Shown here piece after piece: positions 49,173 through 63,600 of a stretch of DNA of 64,000 nucleotides. The translations under genes and the position numbers were made by a program. The notes under the pieces were generated by a model that worked only from the letters and a program-made list of their open reading frames with translations, ran no database searches and had not been told where the DNA came from. The stretch lies in assembly GCA_013397865.1 (NCBI GenBank), contig VZTI01004555.1:2275995-2339994 (forward strand), given 5' to 3'. Positions within the stretch are counted from its first letter, which is position 1. Each line of letters starts with the position of its first letter. The DNA comes from Struthidea cinerea. Taxonomy: Eukaryota; Chordata; Aves; Passeriformes; Corcoracidae.

Positions 49173-52012
49173 AGAAAAGTGGAGTCCTGCAGGAGAGCTA
49201 CTATGCTTTGCGGTCACACCCTCAATTATGTCTAACTTTGCCAGTGCAGACACCACCAGCAGTTGCATATCTGGTTCCAGTGCTAATGAGAGCAGACACC
49301 AGCATCAGGCCAGTTAACTGGGCAGGTCTCTTGGTAGCTTTGTCACTTTTGCTTCAGACAAAAGATCATAAAATGGCTCCTGGCCAGGGGGGGCAAAGCA
49401 AAACCAGAAAGCATCCACTCCAGCCAGACAAAAGAAAGGTGTCTTTGGGCTCACAGCCTCAGAATGGAGTCTAGTAGGAAATGAGAAGCCTTGCCTACCT
49501 ACGAAAGTCTGCAGCTTCCCAAATACTGTTTAAGGTTTCACAAATCTCCTTTCTAAATAGGAGACCCCATAGGAAAGGAAAAGGAAGGAAGGGGAGAGCA
49601 AGCTATTCAAAAGTGACTGGACTTCCTCTGTAAGGGTTCAAATGCCTTAACTACAGCAGATTAAATTCACAGCCTAGTTCGGCTCACACAGGAAAAGCTT
49701 TCTAGTACAGACAAAGAGTTAGGCAGATCTGTAGCCAGAGATGTGCTACACAGCTTAAGCTTTACTTAAACTACTAAAAGAATATAAGAGGACAGTGATA
49801 CCCATATACCTGAGTTACCAACAGGAGTTCATGAAGTTCTTTCTTACGCCCAGGAATCTCACTGCAGAGTACAGTTAACTTACCTGTAGATGCTAAGCCA
49901 AGCAAGGACAGTTGTGACATAACTCAAATCTCAGTGCAGATACAGGAGATGAGAGCAAATTAAACTGAGCAGTTACAGGTGAAAAAGTAGTCACATCACA
50001 TTATGCCCACTCTTGCACTTGCAGGGAGGTTGCTCCATGGTTATACTGGTATGATTGTATCAATTCAGCAGCAGAACTTCACCAGGAAACCAAAATCCTC
50101 CGTGTCCATCTGGTGTGCTCCTCAGAGGCTGCTGAACTAAACCTTCCTTTCCTGCTGTCAGGTTAAGACAGACAGCAACCTTCAGGCTGAGTCTGACATT
50201 CTGCAATGTCTTTACATACGGTATCTTTGGAGGGAATATTGCCAAAATACAACAGAAGGACAAGGCAGGACCAATCCCACTCTCCCTCAAATCCCACACT
50301 TCTCCATAATGAAACTTGATAAGATTATTACATGCCAAGAGAAAGTCTAGCCCTAGCTCAGGATGACTGATGCCAATAAAAAGGAATTTTAACTGTGTCT
50401 AGTAAAGTGTTGGATGGAAAAAAGTCAGGTTGAACCACCCAGTTATTTACAGCATTGCAGACTTCCTGTTTTGATGCAAGTCAGCAAGATCTTCTGGAAA
50501 ACCCAGGAACAAAGAGCAGTAGTTAAAGACGATAAGTTAGTTACAGAGAAGCTAATGATCTATCTCCGTTAAGACTTCAGAACAGAGGAAACTCCATTTA
50601 TGCCTCTCCTCTTCTAGTAGTATTTCAAAAACTAATGCACGGGGAAAAGAAGTAATAAAGTAATGAACTAGAAAGAAAAGCAAGGGACCAGTCATAACAA
50701 AGAAGACAATCCCTGCCTTTGGAGTTTCAGATACAATTCCCCTCCCCTTCTTCCCCAGTCCATCCTTCTGTATGTGCCTCATCAGTTTATTCCAACCAGG
50801 CACTGCTACTCTGTGGTACCAAGTACAGAACACGTTTGAGAAGCAGGTGGGCAGAAGTGATTCTGAGAAGTTCAGAACAGTAAGTCTTGCCTCCACACCA
50901 GGTGAACTGCCTGAAAAAGATCACTGGAGACAGCCATTAAAGAAAAAAACCCAAACAAATGAAGACAAGATGCTTAGGTTCTAGGAATCTTCTTGTTCTT
51001 ATCGTAAGAGCTCCTAGACTACTAAAAAACATTTTAACATATTGCTAAGCTTTAATCAAGTCTCTTGCCAATTTACAATTGTGGAGAATCACAGGTGACA
51101 GGGTAAGACAATACTGTGGATTACAACTAGCTACATAAAAATAAAAGTGATAGGACAGGAAAAAAACCCACAATTCTTCCACATCATAAATTGGAAAAGT
51201 GGATAAATGGCAATATCCAGAGTCCTCCAGCCCAGAGGGACTTGTTCCACTGACCCAGCTGGGCTCTGGGTCACAGCATTTACACTCTGAAGTTCATGGA
51301 TTCACTCCATAGCAGTTAAGTACAAAAGCATCCCTGGAGCGTTCCCAGTATGTACCCTGCTATATTGGCAGGGCTGTGCTTTGTACAGTTATACTGAATC
51401 ACCTCCCTGCAAGTTCAGCTGTAGAAGGCTTTGCTGGTCACACAGTACCTACATGGGGGATTTCTGCTGGCCAGCAGATGACCCACACCTCTATCTCAAA
51501 GACAAACTAACAGTAGATCCCATCATCACAAGCCTGCATGCAGCAGTAACTCCAAAACTTTTTAAAGCTGTAATTGAAAAAGCCATGAGGAAAGAGCTTT
51601 GCCTGGTGACAGAGTCAGTCACAGTGTACTTAGGAACAATGGGCCTCAAGGACTGCTCTCGAAATACCAGCAACACTGCTTTCTGCTCTCCTGCAAGCAT
51701 CTCTACAGCAGAACGTGGTGCTGCACACCTCTCTCTTCCAAGGCCCTGGACCAATTACTGAGAAAGATCATTCACTTAAAAGCATGAAATTTCACAGAGC
51801 TGAGAAGACACAAGCAGCAGGCAGCCAGACTTCCAGCAACTGCTCCTGCACCCGGAAGCTCCATCCGGGATCCTTTGCACATACTGTGCCAAGCAGGGAC
51901 CAAGCCAGCACGACGCACTTCAGACTTGCCGCTTAGCCCACCAGAGTGTTCACACTCTGGCAATTTGAAAGCAAGTTTCCAGGAATAAGTAGCGGGGATT
52001 TCTGTCACTAAA

Positions 52013-52028
52013 TGGATGGATGGATGGA
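52013..52028. repeat. Short ATGG tetranucleotide repeat
   Basis: About four copies of ATGG in tandem on the plus strand. It is a minor microsatellite that may be length-polymorphic. Confidence 0.7.
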
Positions 52029-53048
52029 AGATGTTAGCGTGATAAACACACCCTGCAAAAAATCTTATGATAACCAAGGAACAGCTAGAGACCAATTTGT
52101 CTGATACATGAAATGCCCTGCTGGTAATACACCTTACAGAAATACATTTGCCAGAACCCTTGGGTGCATACTAGCAAGCAGGTTGATGAGCCAGTGTTTG
52201 TTTCTTTCTTCTACATGCAAGCTATTCCCACAAGGTGCTGATTAGGACAACGTCTGTTTGGCTTCAAGATCTAGGAGAAGCTGTTCTAGCTACTCTGACC
52301 TCTTGCCCTCTTCTTGGCTCACCTGTGTGCCCATCTGTCAGAAAACACGTCAAACTACAGCCTGGTGTAATTGGTCATAGCCTTGGAGCAGCTCCTGCTT
52401 GTCCATGTCACGATAGCATCTCTTCATGGTAAAGTAAGTCAACCAGGAGGCCTCGAACCCTGAGAGGGGCCTCCTTAAATTATGCTTCTACATCAGAGCA
52501 ACAAGGGCTTATTCCCCTCAGGATGCCCTAAGGCCCCATTATAACTGAACCCAGGAAGATAATTTCACTATCCAATAGACCGCGGTTTTCACAGACCACA
52601 GCAGACACATTTAGGACCTGCTTTTAATCTCTCCCTTCCAAGAGCCAACTGAACACGAGTTCTGTTAAAGTTTCCAAATAACAGGCATGTTGTACAAACA
52701 CACCTTGCAGAGAGTGGGCTGGAAAAAACCTGAGCTCCACTACCAAGGACTTTTGATAAACATGGCAGGCACTCGGCACCCTCTGGCTACCTTGCACATG
52801 GCCAAGTGACAAATGCTGTGGTGTCTCTGTAGACCAGCTGTCCTCTCATCACTTTGCAGGGGACAGTTCCGTAGTTGTCATTCAGGAAAGATTTTGAACT
52901 CATTTCCTGTTTTACACCATCATGGGGAAAATTAGCATAGCTCAGAGGCATAAGACAATGAATGGTGCGACTGATGCAGAGGGTGTTTATTCAGGCAAGC
53001 AGCTAGAGAGAAATCTGGAAGAACTGAACATGCTTCTATTAGCATCAC

Positions 53049-53624
53049 TTGACATTCCCTTCTCCAGCTTTTGCAGTAGATGAGGCCTTTGAGTGCTGGA
53101 AATTCTGGGCTTCAGACACTTGCTTGAATCCAGCCTCCCAGAACACTTGCCTGAAGAGCTTCCCTGCCTTCTCTGGTACCTTGTATTCCCCTCACAGATT
53201 TTCAGGGCACAGATCTCCAGATTTTCAGAAGCCCTTTTCTGTGACTATTTCACAAACAAAAAGCATGGAGCAGAAATTGTCAAGAACCACCCTCCAAAAC
53301 CTTTGTGTAAGGGGTAAGAGGGTTTCTCCTGAATCAGTGAAACCTTTGGCTCCAGGGCTGTGGCTGCCCTACCATGCCAGGCTTCACCACAGAAGTGACA
53401 TTAAGAAAGAGGTACAACAACAAAGCAGTCAGACAAGAGAACTCCCCAACTCCAGTGGTCCCTGGGAGCAGGTTTTCTTTCATGAGCAAAGCAAGAGAGG
53501 CAGCACCATGAACTTAACCAAAGTTAAGGTAAACCAGAGAAATGTGCCCTTACAGGAGCAGCACTGGACAGTCCAGGAAATCTGGTTCCTCATTACTCTA
53601 TCACAGGCAGAGAGAAGGAGTTAA
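53049..53624 (+). other. Unrecognised long open frame (191 codons; 119 from first ATG)
   Basis: The stop-free stretch starts at a TTG; the first ATG is at 53265 (SMEQKLS). Contents are polar, with QQQSSQTREL and a basic middle; no domain, signal peptide or repeat structure that I know. It runs antisense to RCOR1 in the first intron. Its length is mildly unusual, but the lack of an early ATG and of any homology makes a real gene unlikely. Confidence 0.1.
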
Positions 53625-56600
53625 ACTTTGAGACACGTCAAGGCTGCTCATAAGGCACAGAAAAGGTCTGGCACAACAGAGTCTAAACCCAACACACATT
53701 TACTTATATATTTCTCTTCCTTCCAAGCAGCCTGAAAGGGAAATGTGTAAATTTAGCCTCTGCCTTCCCTGTTAAGAGACATCTCTCCCTCTCCCCCAGT
53801 GCACAAATGCAGGCTCCTCCCCAAAGTAGCCAGGCAAGCCAAGCACTGGCTGCACCTGCTTTGCTTTGCAATAAAGCCAGACGAAGCACACTGTCTCCAC
53901 AAGGAATTCAGGGTGGAATAGTTAATGCACCTTAGTTAGCCTGCAGCCAGAAACACTTCTGACTTTTGGAAGACAGATTACAAAGGAACATTTCTTCCTG
54001 TTCTACCTCCAGAACGTGAATTAGTCTGTTGTGGTCAGACCAGACTTCAGATGCATCAATTCTGTTAATACAACAGACCACAAACACTGACATCTCTTCC
54101 CATCTTACTTGTCACCAAATCAGACAGGGGGAATTCCAGCCCTGCCTTATAAAGCACAAACTCTTCTCAGGCTGCTGTTTTCTTCTCTGATGTTTCTACA
54201 TTCACACACATTTGTCCACTCCATTCTCATCCCCATACTGAACAACACAGGTAGCTTTAACATAAAACAGAGAAAGCTAAAAGGTTCAGCTTTCTGCCCA
54301 AGGTCACACTGGAAGTCAAGCAATGAGTTTCCTATGGTGAAACACCTGTCATCATTTCCACCAAGTGGCAATGATTCTCACGTGTCAGGATTTTAGGTGA
54401 CTTTGCTTAATGAAACCAAGCTCTTTTTGGAGTCTTCTTCCTGCCACCACCTTTTACGTTCAGATGTCAGTGTTCTTTGCTGCAGGGCAGAGTACTCTAA
54501 ACAAAGTTTATCTTCTCTTATTAAGGGAAGACTTACTGGTTGGCCCATTTGAAAAATAAACTTGAGGATATTTTTTCAGAACAAGATTTGAAGCCATTGG
54601 GCCAAAAGGAGGAGGAAGGGGAAGAAACATCACCATATTATCTGTATACCACACCAGCTCACCTACCAACTGATTTCTCATTCATTCACGTTCCAGCCTC
54701 CACTGTACAAAGAGAGGTGACCCAGCTGGGGGCTAAGAGAATACAAAACTTAAGAACTTGATGAATGCTTAGCTGTGGAGAACACATATGCAGAGTAGAG
54801 ATGCTAATTACTCATCTTACTGCCCAGATTAACTGTACTCTGAAAGTTCTGTCCTGAACGGGAACAGTTTCTACTTTTCCTGTGGCACACAAATGTCCCA
54901 AGCTCATCTATGTGGACAGAAGTAAGTACGAAGAGCTATAAATGCTGCGGGCAAGAGCATTCATTTTCCCCAGTCCCAGCACAAGCTCATACTCCTGACA
55001 ATCCAAATGACTGAAAGAGGGGAACAGGTTATTTTTCTTCCCTTGCCACTGCCCACCTCTTGCTCCTACAGATCTAAACCCTAGAAGGAACCTATCAGTC
55101 AGCTTCACCTATCAGTCAAGCCACTGGCAGTGGTCAGATATGCCCGAGAGCCCTTCAGAGGCTCGCGTCAAATCCCAGCATCCTATGTGCACTTTCCCCC
55201 ATCACCGCCAATTAGTCAGACATCTACACAGAAGGGCCATTTTTGGTGTGCTGACAGCTTCCCCTGTCCAATTCATTCCAGAGTCTGTCCATGATCATTA
55301 CTTCATTCCCTTGCTTGCTTAACTAACACTCTAGCTGTACTTGGCCATGAGCAAAGACTAGTTATTTATGGCCATTTGGAGGCAGTATTCCCACCACTTC
55401 CCTCAGTGCTAGCCCATACTCCTGCTCCACACAGCTGTAGTTGCATGGAGGTAGCTCACTACAAGGTAAGTTAAATAGCCACTTAAACACCTGTTTTGAC
55501 AAGAAGAGCTTTGTCATCCAACAGCTGTGTGACACAAATGCATCTGTGAAACAACAAGGTGTAACTGCACCGTGATCCAAGTACAACAGGGATCTCATGC
55601 CTGTATAACAATGGCACCAGCACAAAGCGCCTGTTCTTACTGAACAGGGTTCTGGGCACACCTGACCAAACTCAGCACCAGAGTAACCACCTGCTGCATA
55701 AAGGACACCCCAATGGCAATGGAGGATCCTGCTCTGAACACATGCCATGGGAACAGTGCACGAGTGACTGATTGCTTGTTTTCCAGAAGGAGTAGGTCTG
55801 TCAAATAGCACAAGGAACAGGAACTGACATGACTCACAAGATCTGAGTTAGACAAGGCCTGTCAGAGCCTCTCAGAGGTCCAGAAATGAGGGTAATGACA
55901 GTATTTCCCCCTCTGAAAAGATACAGTGTTTTGTGCTGCTCAGGGACGAAGCAAGGCCTCTATAAAGAAGGGAGGTTAAAGGTGGAAAGAGAGAAAGCCA
56001 TAAGGGCTCCTTAACCCAGCAAGTATTTAGCCAAGAACTTATATGGAGTAAAACATGGAGGTGGAGAACAGGACCTCTGCTGTAAAACTCAAGCCTGAAC
56101 AGAAGTAATAAGACTTTAGAAGATCCACTCAGAGCTGAATCCAGACTCCAGACCCTGCAAAGTACATGTCCTGCAACTTTACTCAGCTGAATGTCGTGCC
56201 ACGAGCTGGCCTGCATGGTGACTTACAGTGTTTGGCTCTTCCTGCATCTGGCTCGGGCACATTCCCCAGAGCCAGCAGTTCATTTGGCTCGCTCACACTT
56301 CCAGCAGCCTGCCACAATCCAGGTAATCGTACGTGAGGTCCCCATGCCCTGAGAGCTGTACAAAGGGATGCTGTTTGGCTTCAAAGGACAGGCAGGACAA
56401 CCAACAGGAGAGTAAAATATACAGCAGAAACACACACTTGCAATCCTCCCACACCTCTTTATCACAGGTTATGGCAAGCAACTCATCAGCTCCATGGTGA
56501 CCAAGCCCAGCACAGCAGGGCCACGTTAACAGTGCTGTGGAGGACATCACAGTTTGCTGATGGTCACAGGAAATCACAAGCAACAGCAACAACAGCAGGT

Positions 56601-57600
56601 GCCAAACACAACATGTACCCTACTATGTAAGTCCTCAACTTCTAAGCACACTGCTTCTGGAAAGGGCAAAACAGAAGCCACAGCAAAGAAGACCTTCAGC
56701 TGAATGGCCTGAGCAGCTGCAGGTGTGGCAGAGGGCATGTGAGCAGAGAAAGCCACAGGTCTCCTTGCCTGGGAGGAGAGAAAGGAAGGACAGGCCTGCT
56801 CTGGCTCTCCCATCACCAGGCAAGCTGCCTTTTTGCCCAGGATGCCAGAACAGTACCCAGCCATGTACATAAGCCCCTAATACAGACAAGAAGAGCTTCT
56901 TAGGCAGAAGCAGCAGCTCAGCTCAACGTGGAGGTGTCAGGCCATCAGACACAGCAGCCTTTGGACAGTTCGATACTGTCATGAATGTAGCCTCCCTTCT
57001 AGCACCACCCCATCAGCTTGGCTGTCTTCCAATATCAGGAATTCAATTCAAGACCATATTCTCCAAAGTTTAGGAAGAGTGGATTTGCACTCACCTGAAC
57101 TGAAAACTGTATGTTTAATCTACCAAATCACAAAACAACAGAAAGAATAGCCAGGTATCTTCAGAAGAGGACACAAAAAACATGAGGGTTTTTATTTTTA
57201 ATTAGTGTTTTGCCCACTGCCACTTTCTAGCTGATCTTGGTTTTCTTCCTTCTTTCTGTTACCCACCTCCCATCTTAGACATTTAAGCTTCCAGCTCTGC
57301 TGACCTCACAAGTTCTTCTCACATCATTCTTGAATATTCACCAATTTCTTTCTCCCTACAGTTGCCCTCCAGGACTACAAAATCTTGCCAAAATGCAGAA
57401 GATAAAACACACTGCCGTTGTCAAGTCAGCTTGTCCTTTTAACATATGGCACACAGAGTTTTGTTTCATCTTAAACTCAAAGCAATGAAGTCTAGCAGTC
57501 AGCTCTCATTACAGTATTGCAGAAGGAGAAATTTTAGGCTCATTAGAAAATAGTGTATTGAAATTTCTGTATTAGATTCATGAACACTGGAAGTTACTTT

Positions 57601-57615
57601 AAAAAAAAAAAAAAA
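57601..57615. repeat. Poly(A) run, 15 bases
   Basis: An uninterrupted A run on the plus strand following TTACTTT. No retroposon body was recognised. Confidence 0.85.
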
Positions 57616-60600
57616 TCAAAGGCAACAGAAAGACACGTTTCATACAGCCTGAAAGCAATTCTGCCATTTGTTTTACGCTTTCCAGTAACAAAAACATGGT
57701 CTTTGAGTTAGCATTTCATTTCAAACGAGTTTAGAAATATATGACTGCTCTGTGATTGTTCTGTTCCTGTGGACATTTCTGTTGGAAAAAGTAAATCTGG
57801 ACACATATGTTCCCTAGTCAGTGATCACTGATTCCCTAAAACAAAGGGGGAAAAAACCCAAGGGCATAACAATTTTTATTTACTTTTAATTACTTTTACA
57901 CTATTGATGGGAATCAGATATTTACTCCCTACTGCATAATCTCCATGTGTCAGGTACTGTACAACTCATCAGGACATTCTCTGTCAAACTTGTTTAAAAA
58001 TGCTTTTGTATTTTGACCAAGTTCTCCACCAAGCCCACACAATAGTTATTAATCAAACAGGGAGAAAATGACATGCAACAGAATAGTTCTGCTGAAATTC
58101 ATTACAACTGTCATTCCTAAAGCTTCCAGGTACTTCCTGAAAACAACCCCTTCCCTCCATTCCCATGAGATGCAGAGATTGATGAGACACACCTCTGCAA
58201 AGGAAACTCCACAGGTAAGCCTTACTCAGACCTTGGCTACAGCTTCACTTAGTCACGAAAGCGAATTTTAGTTAGAATGATTATGCCCAGAAAGATATGG
58301 AAAGATGGATTTCTTTTGAAGGCAGTATCCCGTATCAAATCTGTTTCCACCTAGAGCGCAGCTACTTAGAACATTTTGTTCAAACTGAAAAATTTCCAGC
58401 CCTTTGATTACAAAGGCAACCTGCCAAGTAAGAGTATAAAATTAGCACATTAGTGCAGTAGTGTCTTCCTTAGTTTGGATGCAGCTTCAGTGCCTCAACT
58501 GCATGCCATAGTTTTACAGGGGTAAAACTCAGCTAAGAGTAACTAGATTCATTCTTTTCTACTCCAGAGGCTAAGAATCACTTTTAGAGCAGTGAAATAC
58601 AGATATCAAGCCAAATTATGTCTACTGATGAATAAGTAAGAACAGAGCAGCAGTTAGAGTGCAAAGGTAACCCTAGCACACAAGGAGAACCCTGCTGCAA
58701 GAGCCAACAAGCATCAGGGTAAGCGAGCAGCACCCGACCCTGGTAGCCCTTCCTGCTGCAGGGCGTATTGCGGCACAGGTGTTTCCCACTGTGGCTTGCA
58801 AGAGCCATTTTTCAAACCCTGGTTGTAACTGCTGCTGACTTTAGAAACAGAAGCTATTTTTAAAATGCATCATCAAAAAAAGGTTAAATACAACCTTTTT
58901 CCTTTTATTCTCATGTCTGATAAACATTTCAGCAGGCATCTATCCAACTTAAGCAGGCTCTGGGTGTGCACCTGCTCCAAGCTTTGTCCCAGTCCTGGCA
59001 GCATGAATTAAATCCACTGCCTGAATTAACACACAGACTACATAGTCACTGGAAAGATTTCTCCTATCCATCTCTCAGAGACCCCATCACATCTCCTCCT
59101 ACTCCCTTGCCCAGCAGACACTGAAATCATATCACAAGCAATGCTCCTGCACCCAGTGGTTTCCTTCTCTCCAGCTGAAATAAAAGGACATGGCTGCTGC
59201 TACGGAGGTATTGCTGTGGGCAACACAGTGGCCACAGCAGAGGGAGCGATAACCAGACAGGACAGCATTCCACCAAACTGAGCCCAGAGATTGCTGCTTC
59301 CAAGAAGAGCCTGGTGTCAGCTCCCAGAGCCTCTTTCACAAGAGCTCAGGTAAGAGGGCATCAAACAGTCCCCTTTCCCAGCAAGTGTCTGAGCAACAAG
59401 GACTGCTCCCAAGTCTAACTCTCCAACAGCTCATTTATTTGCTTTTATGATCTCTCAAAATATTATTAGGGGTTCAAGAAGTTTTGTCTTTATTTCTCCT
59501 CCAACCTTCAAAATAACTTCAGCAAGATGAGTACAATAAACATGAATCTGCCTAACGTATCTACTCACACACACACTTTTAACAGCTTTAGCATTTATAA
59601 ATGTTTGCTCAATCTACATCCCTCCTTTCAAACCAGTAGTGGTCAGTCTCAGATTGCCATCTCCACTCTGCACCAGCACTTGGATGTTCCCCAGTCACTA
59701 GCTGCACCAGAGCAAACTACAAGACCTCCCAACTCAAATGATCTTTGCATCTGCTCCAGTAGAAAAAGTAATTTTTCACCCAAATCTACAAATACACTCC
59801 TAAACTCTTGCCAATTTTCAGCCTGCTGGCAGAATGGCTGGATTTGTGCCTGCCCTGTTAGCACCACAAGGACTGCACCTGACCTGTGTGTGGAGGACAG
59901 CTTGCTATTTCACCTGAAATTACCAAAGAAAAGAAACTGATCCCATGCACTCACAATCCCAGGCAAATCTTGGGGGAGAATCATCTTAAAAACCAAACCA
60001 AGAGGAATAAAAACCCAACCAAAAAGTAGAAAAAGAGCACAATGCAGCAGTTTCCCAGAGAGCAGACCCACTTCTCAGAGCCTGTACACACAGGAAGAAA
60101 TTATTTGCCAAGCAGCTCAGCTCTTGGGCTGAAATCCAGATGACAGCTCCGAAAAATCATCCTTCCACCACTAAGTTCCCACCAGCAAGCCTCTCTCCCA
60201 AGTTATTCGATACTTGCATAAAGCCTAACAGGAGAAGAGAGGTGATGAGAACTTCAGATGAGATCCAGCTGTACCCTCCGAGCCTCCCCTCAGCACACAC
60301 GACGATAAGCCCGAGGCTGAGACTACAGCAAAGAGAAAAGCTCCTGCATGTCCTCACTGTTTGCAGATTTGAGTCAGCAAGCAACCTCAAAGCTTGCCTG
60401 ATTCACAGAACAGGCAAGGAGACCTCCCCTCTCTCTCCAAATTCATAGGACAGGCTTCAGAGCTACTCTCAGCAATTCAGCCTCAGTGCCCAGCAGGCAG
60501 GGGCCGGCTAAAGGTCCCAGACAAGCACTCAGCCTGTTCCCAGGGCAGACCTGGCTGAAGGAAAGATCAACTCTCTCACCTTTCTCACGTACCTGTTTGC

Positions 60601-63600
60601 TCACAGCAGCAACAGCTCAGAAGTGACACGACTGGCCAAAGAGACAGACGCTCCACCTGCTAAAGTGGGTGGGAGCATTTGCTCCTACAAGAACAAGTGG
60701 CTTCCACAGGAGAAGCTGAGGCAGAAATTCTCCAGTGATGAAACAAAAGCCTTAAGGAGCCTAAAAAGGCAAAAACGTCACTGCTACACAAATGCTTGAA
60801 AAGGAGGCAGATACCATGTCCAGAGAGGTATGCAAGTTGTAAAAGAGGTTAAGGGACAGAGTTCTGCTATATTTTCCCCTCTTACAGAGCAAAATTATTA
60901 CAGAGTAAAAATCATGACCACTTTCTTCCAGTCTAAGGGGGAACTTGGAACAACACAACTACAATGAAGCTCAGATACGTGTGTCTCTCCTGGATGAACA
61001 AAGTACCAAGAAAGAGGAGTCGGGAGCACAGAAATCCAAGCAGGGCTGGGTTAGTAAGAGGGCAGACAGAATCCATAAACTGTACTAAAACTCTAATGAA
61101 AGTTGGAGAACCACAAATTGCACTTAGGAAACAAAAAAAAGGGCTGAGACATACTAAAGGAAAGAAATCTTTTCTTATAAGAGTTGACTACAAAAGTGTT
61201 TGGGGCAAACCAAGCAAATAGGCTTTCTCCCCAGAAGCAGGTAATTTCTGGAAGGACAAACAAGGACAACTGCAAAAAAAACTGTTTGTTAGGGTGGTCA
61301 GAGGGAAAAGGTATAGCACTGAGCCAAGACGCAAAGAGAAAACAACTTCAAAGCAATTGCTGTGGGAGGTTAAATTAGGTAAGAGTGTATTTTGCTAAGA
61401 AAGAAAAGGAGCAGGTGGTAATTGGGAGCATCTCTATAAATGGCCTTATTCCAACAGGAATGACAGTTACTGCACAGCAAATGTTTATAAAATAAAAAAG
61501 ATCCGTTTAAACCAGTGGCCAGAGCATAACTAATTACTGCTGCGATACAGGAAGCCAACAGCTGCAGGGACAAAGACATGCTGGAGCTCAGCCCTCAAAA
61601 AGCACACGGGGGCCATCACTCCCTTAAAGTTTGGGTCTCCAGTTCCCTTTGGGCCCCTATAATGCGCCATACATCCTTTGTCAGACATCAACAACAAAAA
61701 TAACATGAGGAAACAGACTGCCCTTGTTTCTTGAACATAAAATGCCAAAACACAAGCTTGGGACAAAACAACTTATCAACAAGTTAAAAGGTCTACATCA
61801 GTTCATCCAGCACAGAGAGCACCTACGCTAACAGTGTGCAAAAGCAGTGCAATTTTTGAAGGTGTTTACCTTGCCTTAGTCATAATTTTAAGTTTTAGAA
61901 GTGATCTTGTGATATTTTAAGCCCATGACCTTTGTTTAGAGTGTATGTCACTTGTAGCAGTCCCTATTTTAATGCAGGCTAAAACTTTTAGACTGAGTGG
62001 CACAACAGTTTTGCATTGGGAGGCACATGGCTTTACTTCACAGCACTTGGTTTTTTAGAAAAGGTTGTGTCAAAATCTACCTTCTGAAACTGCTGCCCCC
62101 CCCAGCCACCATTTACTCATGATTCAGATGTACAAGAGGGGTTTCCCCCAGGGTTAGCTGGTGTCAGGGGACTCTTCTGGGGCTGGTTTATTCTGTCAGC
62201 CTAAAGAAACACCGAGAGTTAGGGGTAAGCCCAAATGTCTTCCCCCACAGAAGCAGAAGAATATCTGGAGTGGGGTTTTTTTTGTTGTTGTTAAGACTAC
62301 TTAATCCACACATTGAGCTGGGTCTGCCTAGCAACAAGTTAGAGTTTTAAACTTGTATCATCCTACTTGTGTTCCCATGGCTACTGTCATGAACAGTGTG
62401 GTAGCAGCTGCACAAATCAGCACAAGGGTCCCAGGAGGGACATCTTTAAGATTCCCAGACAGAAAACAATACCGAGAAAGTACAAATGCTACACCTGGTA
62501 TGCCTGCCTGCCTTCACAGTCCTTTACTCCTCCCAGAAGCACCCACACCAGCTCCCTCCTAAGGATGGAGAGATGTCAGCCAAAGGAATAGATGTGCACA
62601 CTGGTATCACTGATCATTTTACATTCTTTAGAACAAAAAAGCTTGGGTTACAGATGCGACACTTTTAGCTTCTCACACAGCTGTCGGCAACCTAAACGCA
62701 GAACTATGCACAACTCCAGCCAACAGCACCTGCTACATGGGGCAGCAGGCTCTCAACACAGGGTGGGGAGGAGGTGAAAAATCCCCCCTGTCACCATCTA
62801 CACAGGGCCAAAACTCAGACCAGTGTTACTGAAGAGAACAGGGCATGAGTTTGGACACCCAAAGAAGGTCGGAAGTCAGAGGAAAGAGAAAAAAAACTCC
62901 TTGCATTTCAATACAAGCTGCACATAAAGCATTGCTACAAAAGCACTGCTGCTATGTAGACCAGATTTTCCCAGTCCTGTCAATTCAGTTCTTCCAGAGA
63001 GATGGTGATTTCCTACTCAAGAGAGGTTTTTCTTAGTCTTTATCTATCCCCAAGCCTCCTGGTAGAACTAGAATCTCTCTGTACCCTCTCCAGGGACCAG
63101 CAGGCATTGTACCCCTGCATGCAAGCCTTGTTTACAAATACTCCTTAGGGATTTCTGAACCCAGAAGCCACAACTACGATTACACCTTCGTTATGCTGTG
63201 CTTTCACACTAGGGTTACAAAGTCTAGAAGGACACCAATTCAAGGTCACATACACTAATAATTATTTTCAATACCAAACTTTCAAATCAAAGTCTCTCTC
63301 TGAACTAAAGCCCAATCTGGTAAAACATCCAGTCGTCTAAAAGTGCATGCACACGTTATCAAGACAGGTTATCCCAGATACCTAGAGAGAGCAGAACTGA
63401 AAAGCTGCAATGGACAGCCATGTGGTTAGACTCCCCTAATTAGACAACTGCACTGCAAAAACAAGCTCTCTCAGGTTAGTATTTGTGAAATCCACACAGG
63501 TGAAGAGCATAGAGTTAGGGGAGGGGGCAAGAAAGATTAAATAACTTTAAGGACAAAAACTCACCACCTTCAACTCCTGCCCCTAAAAGGGCCGGGGGAT

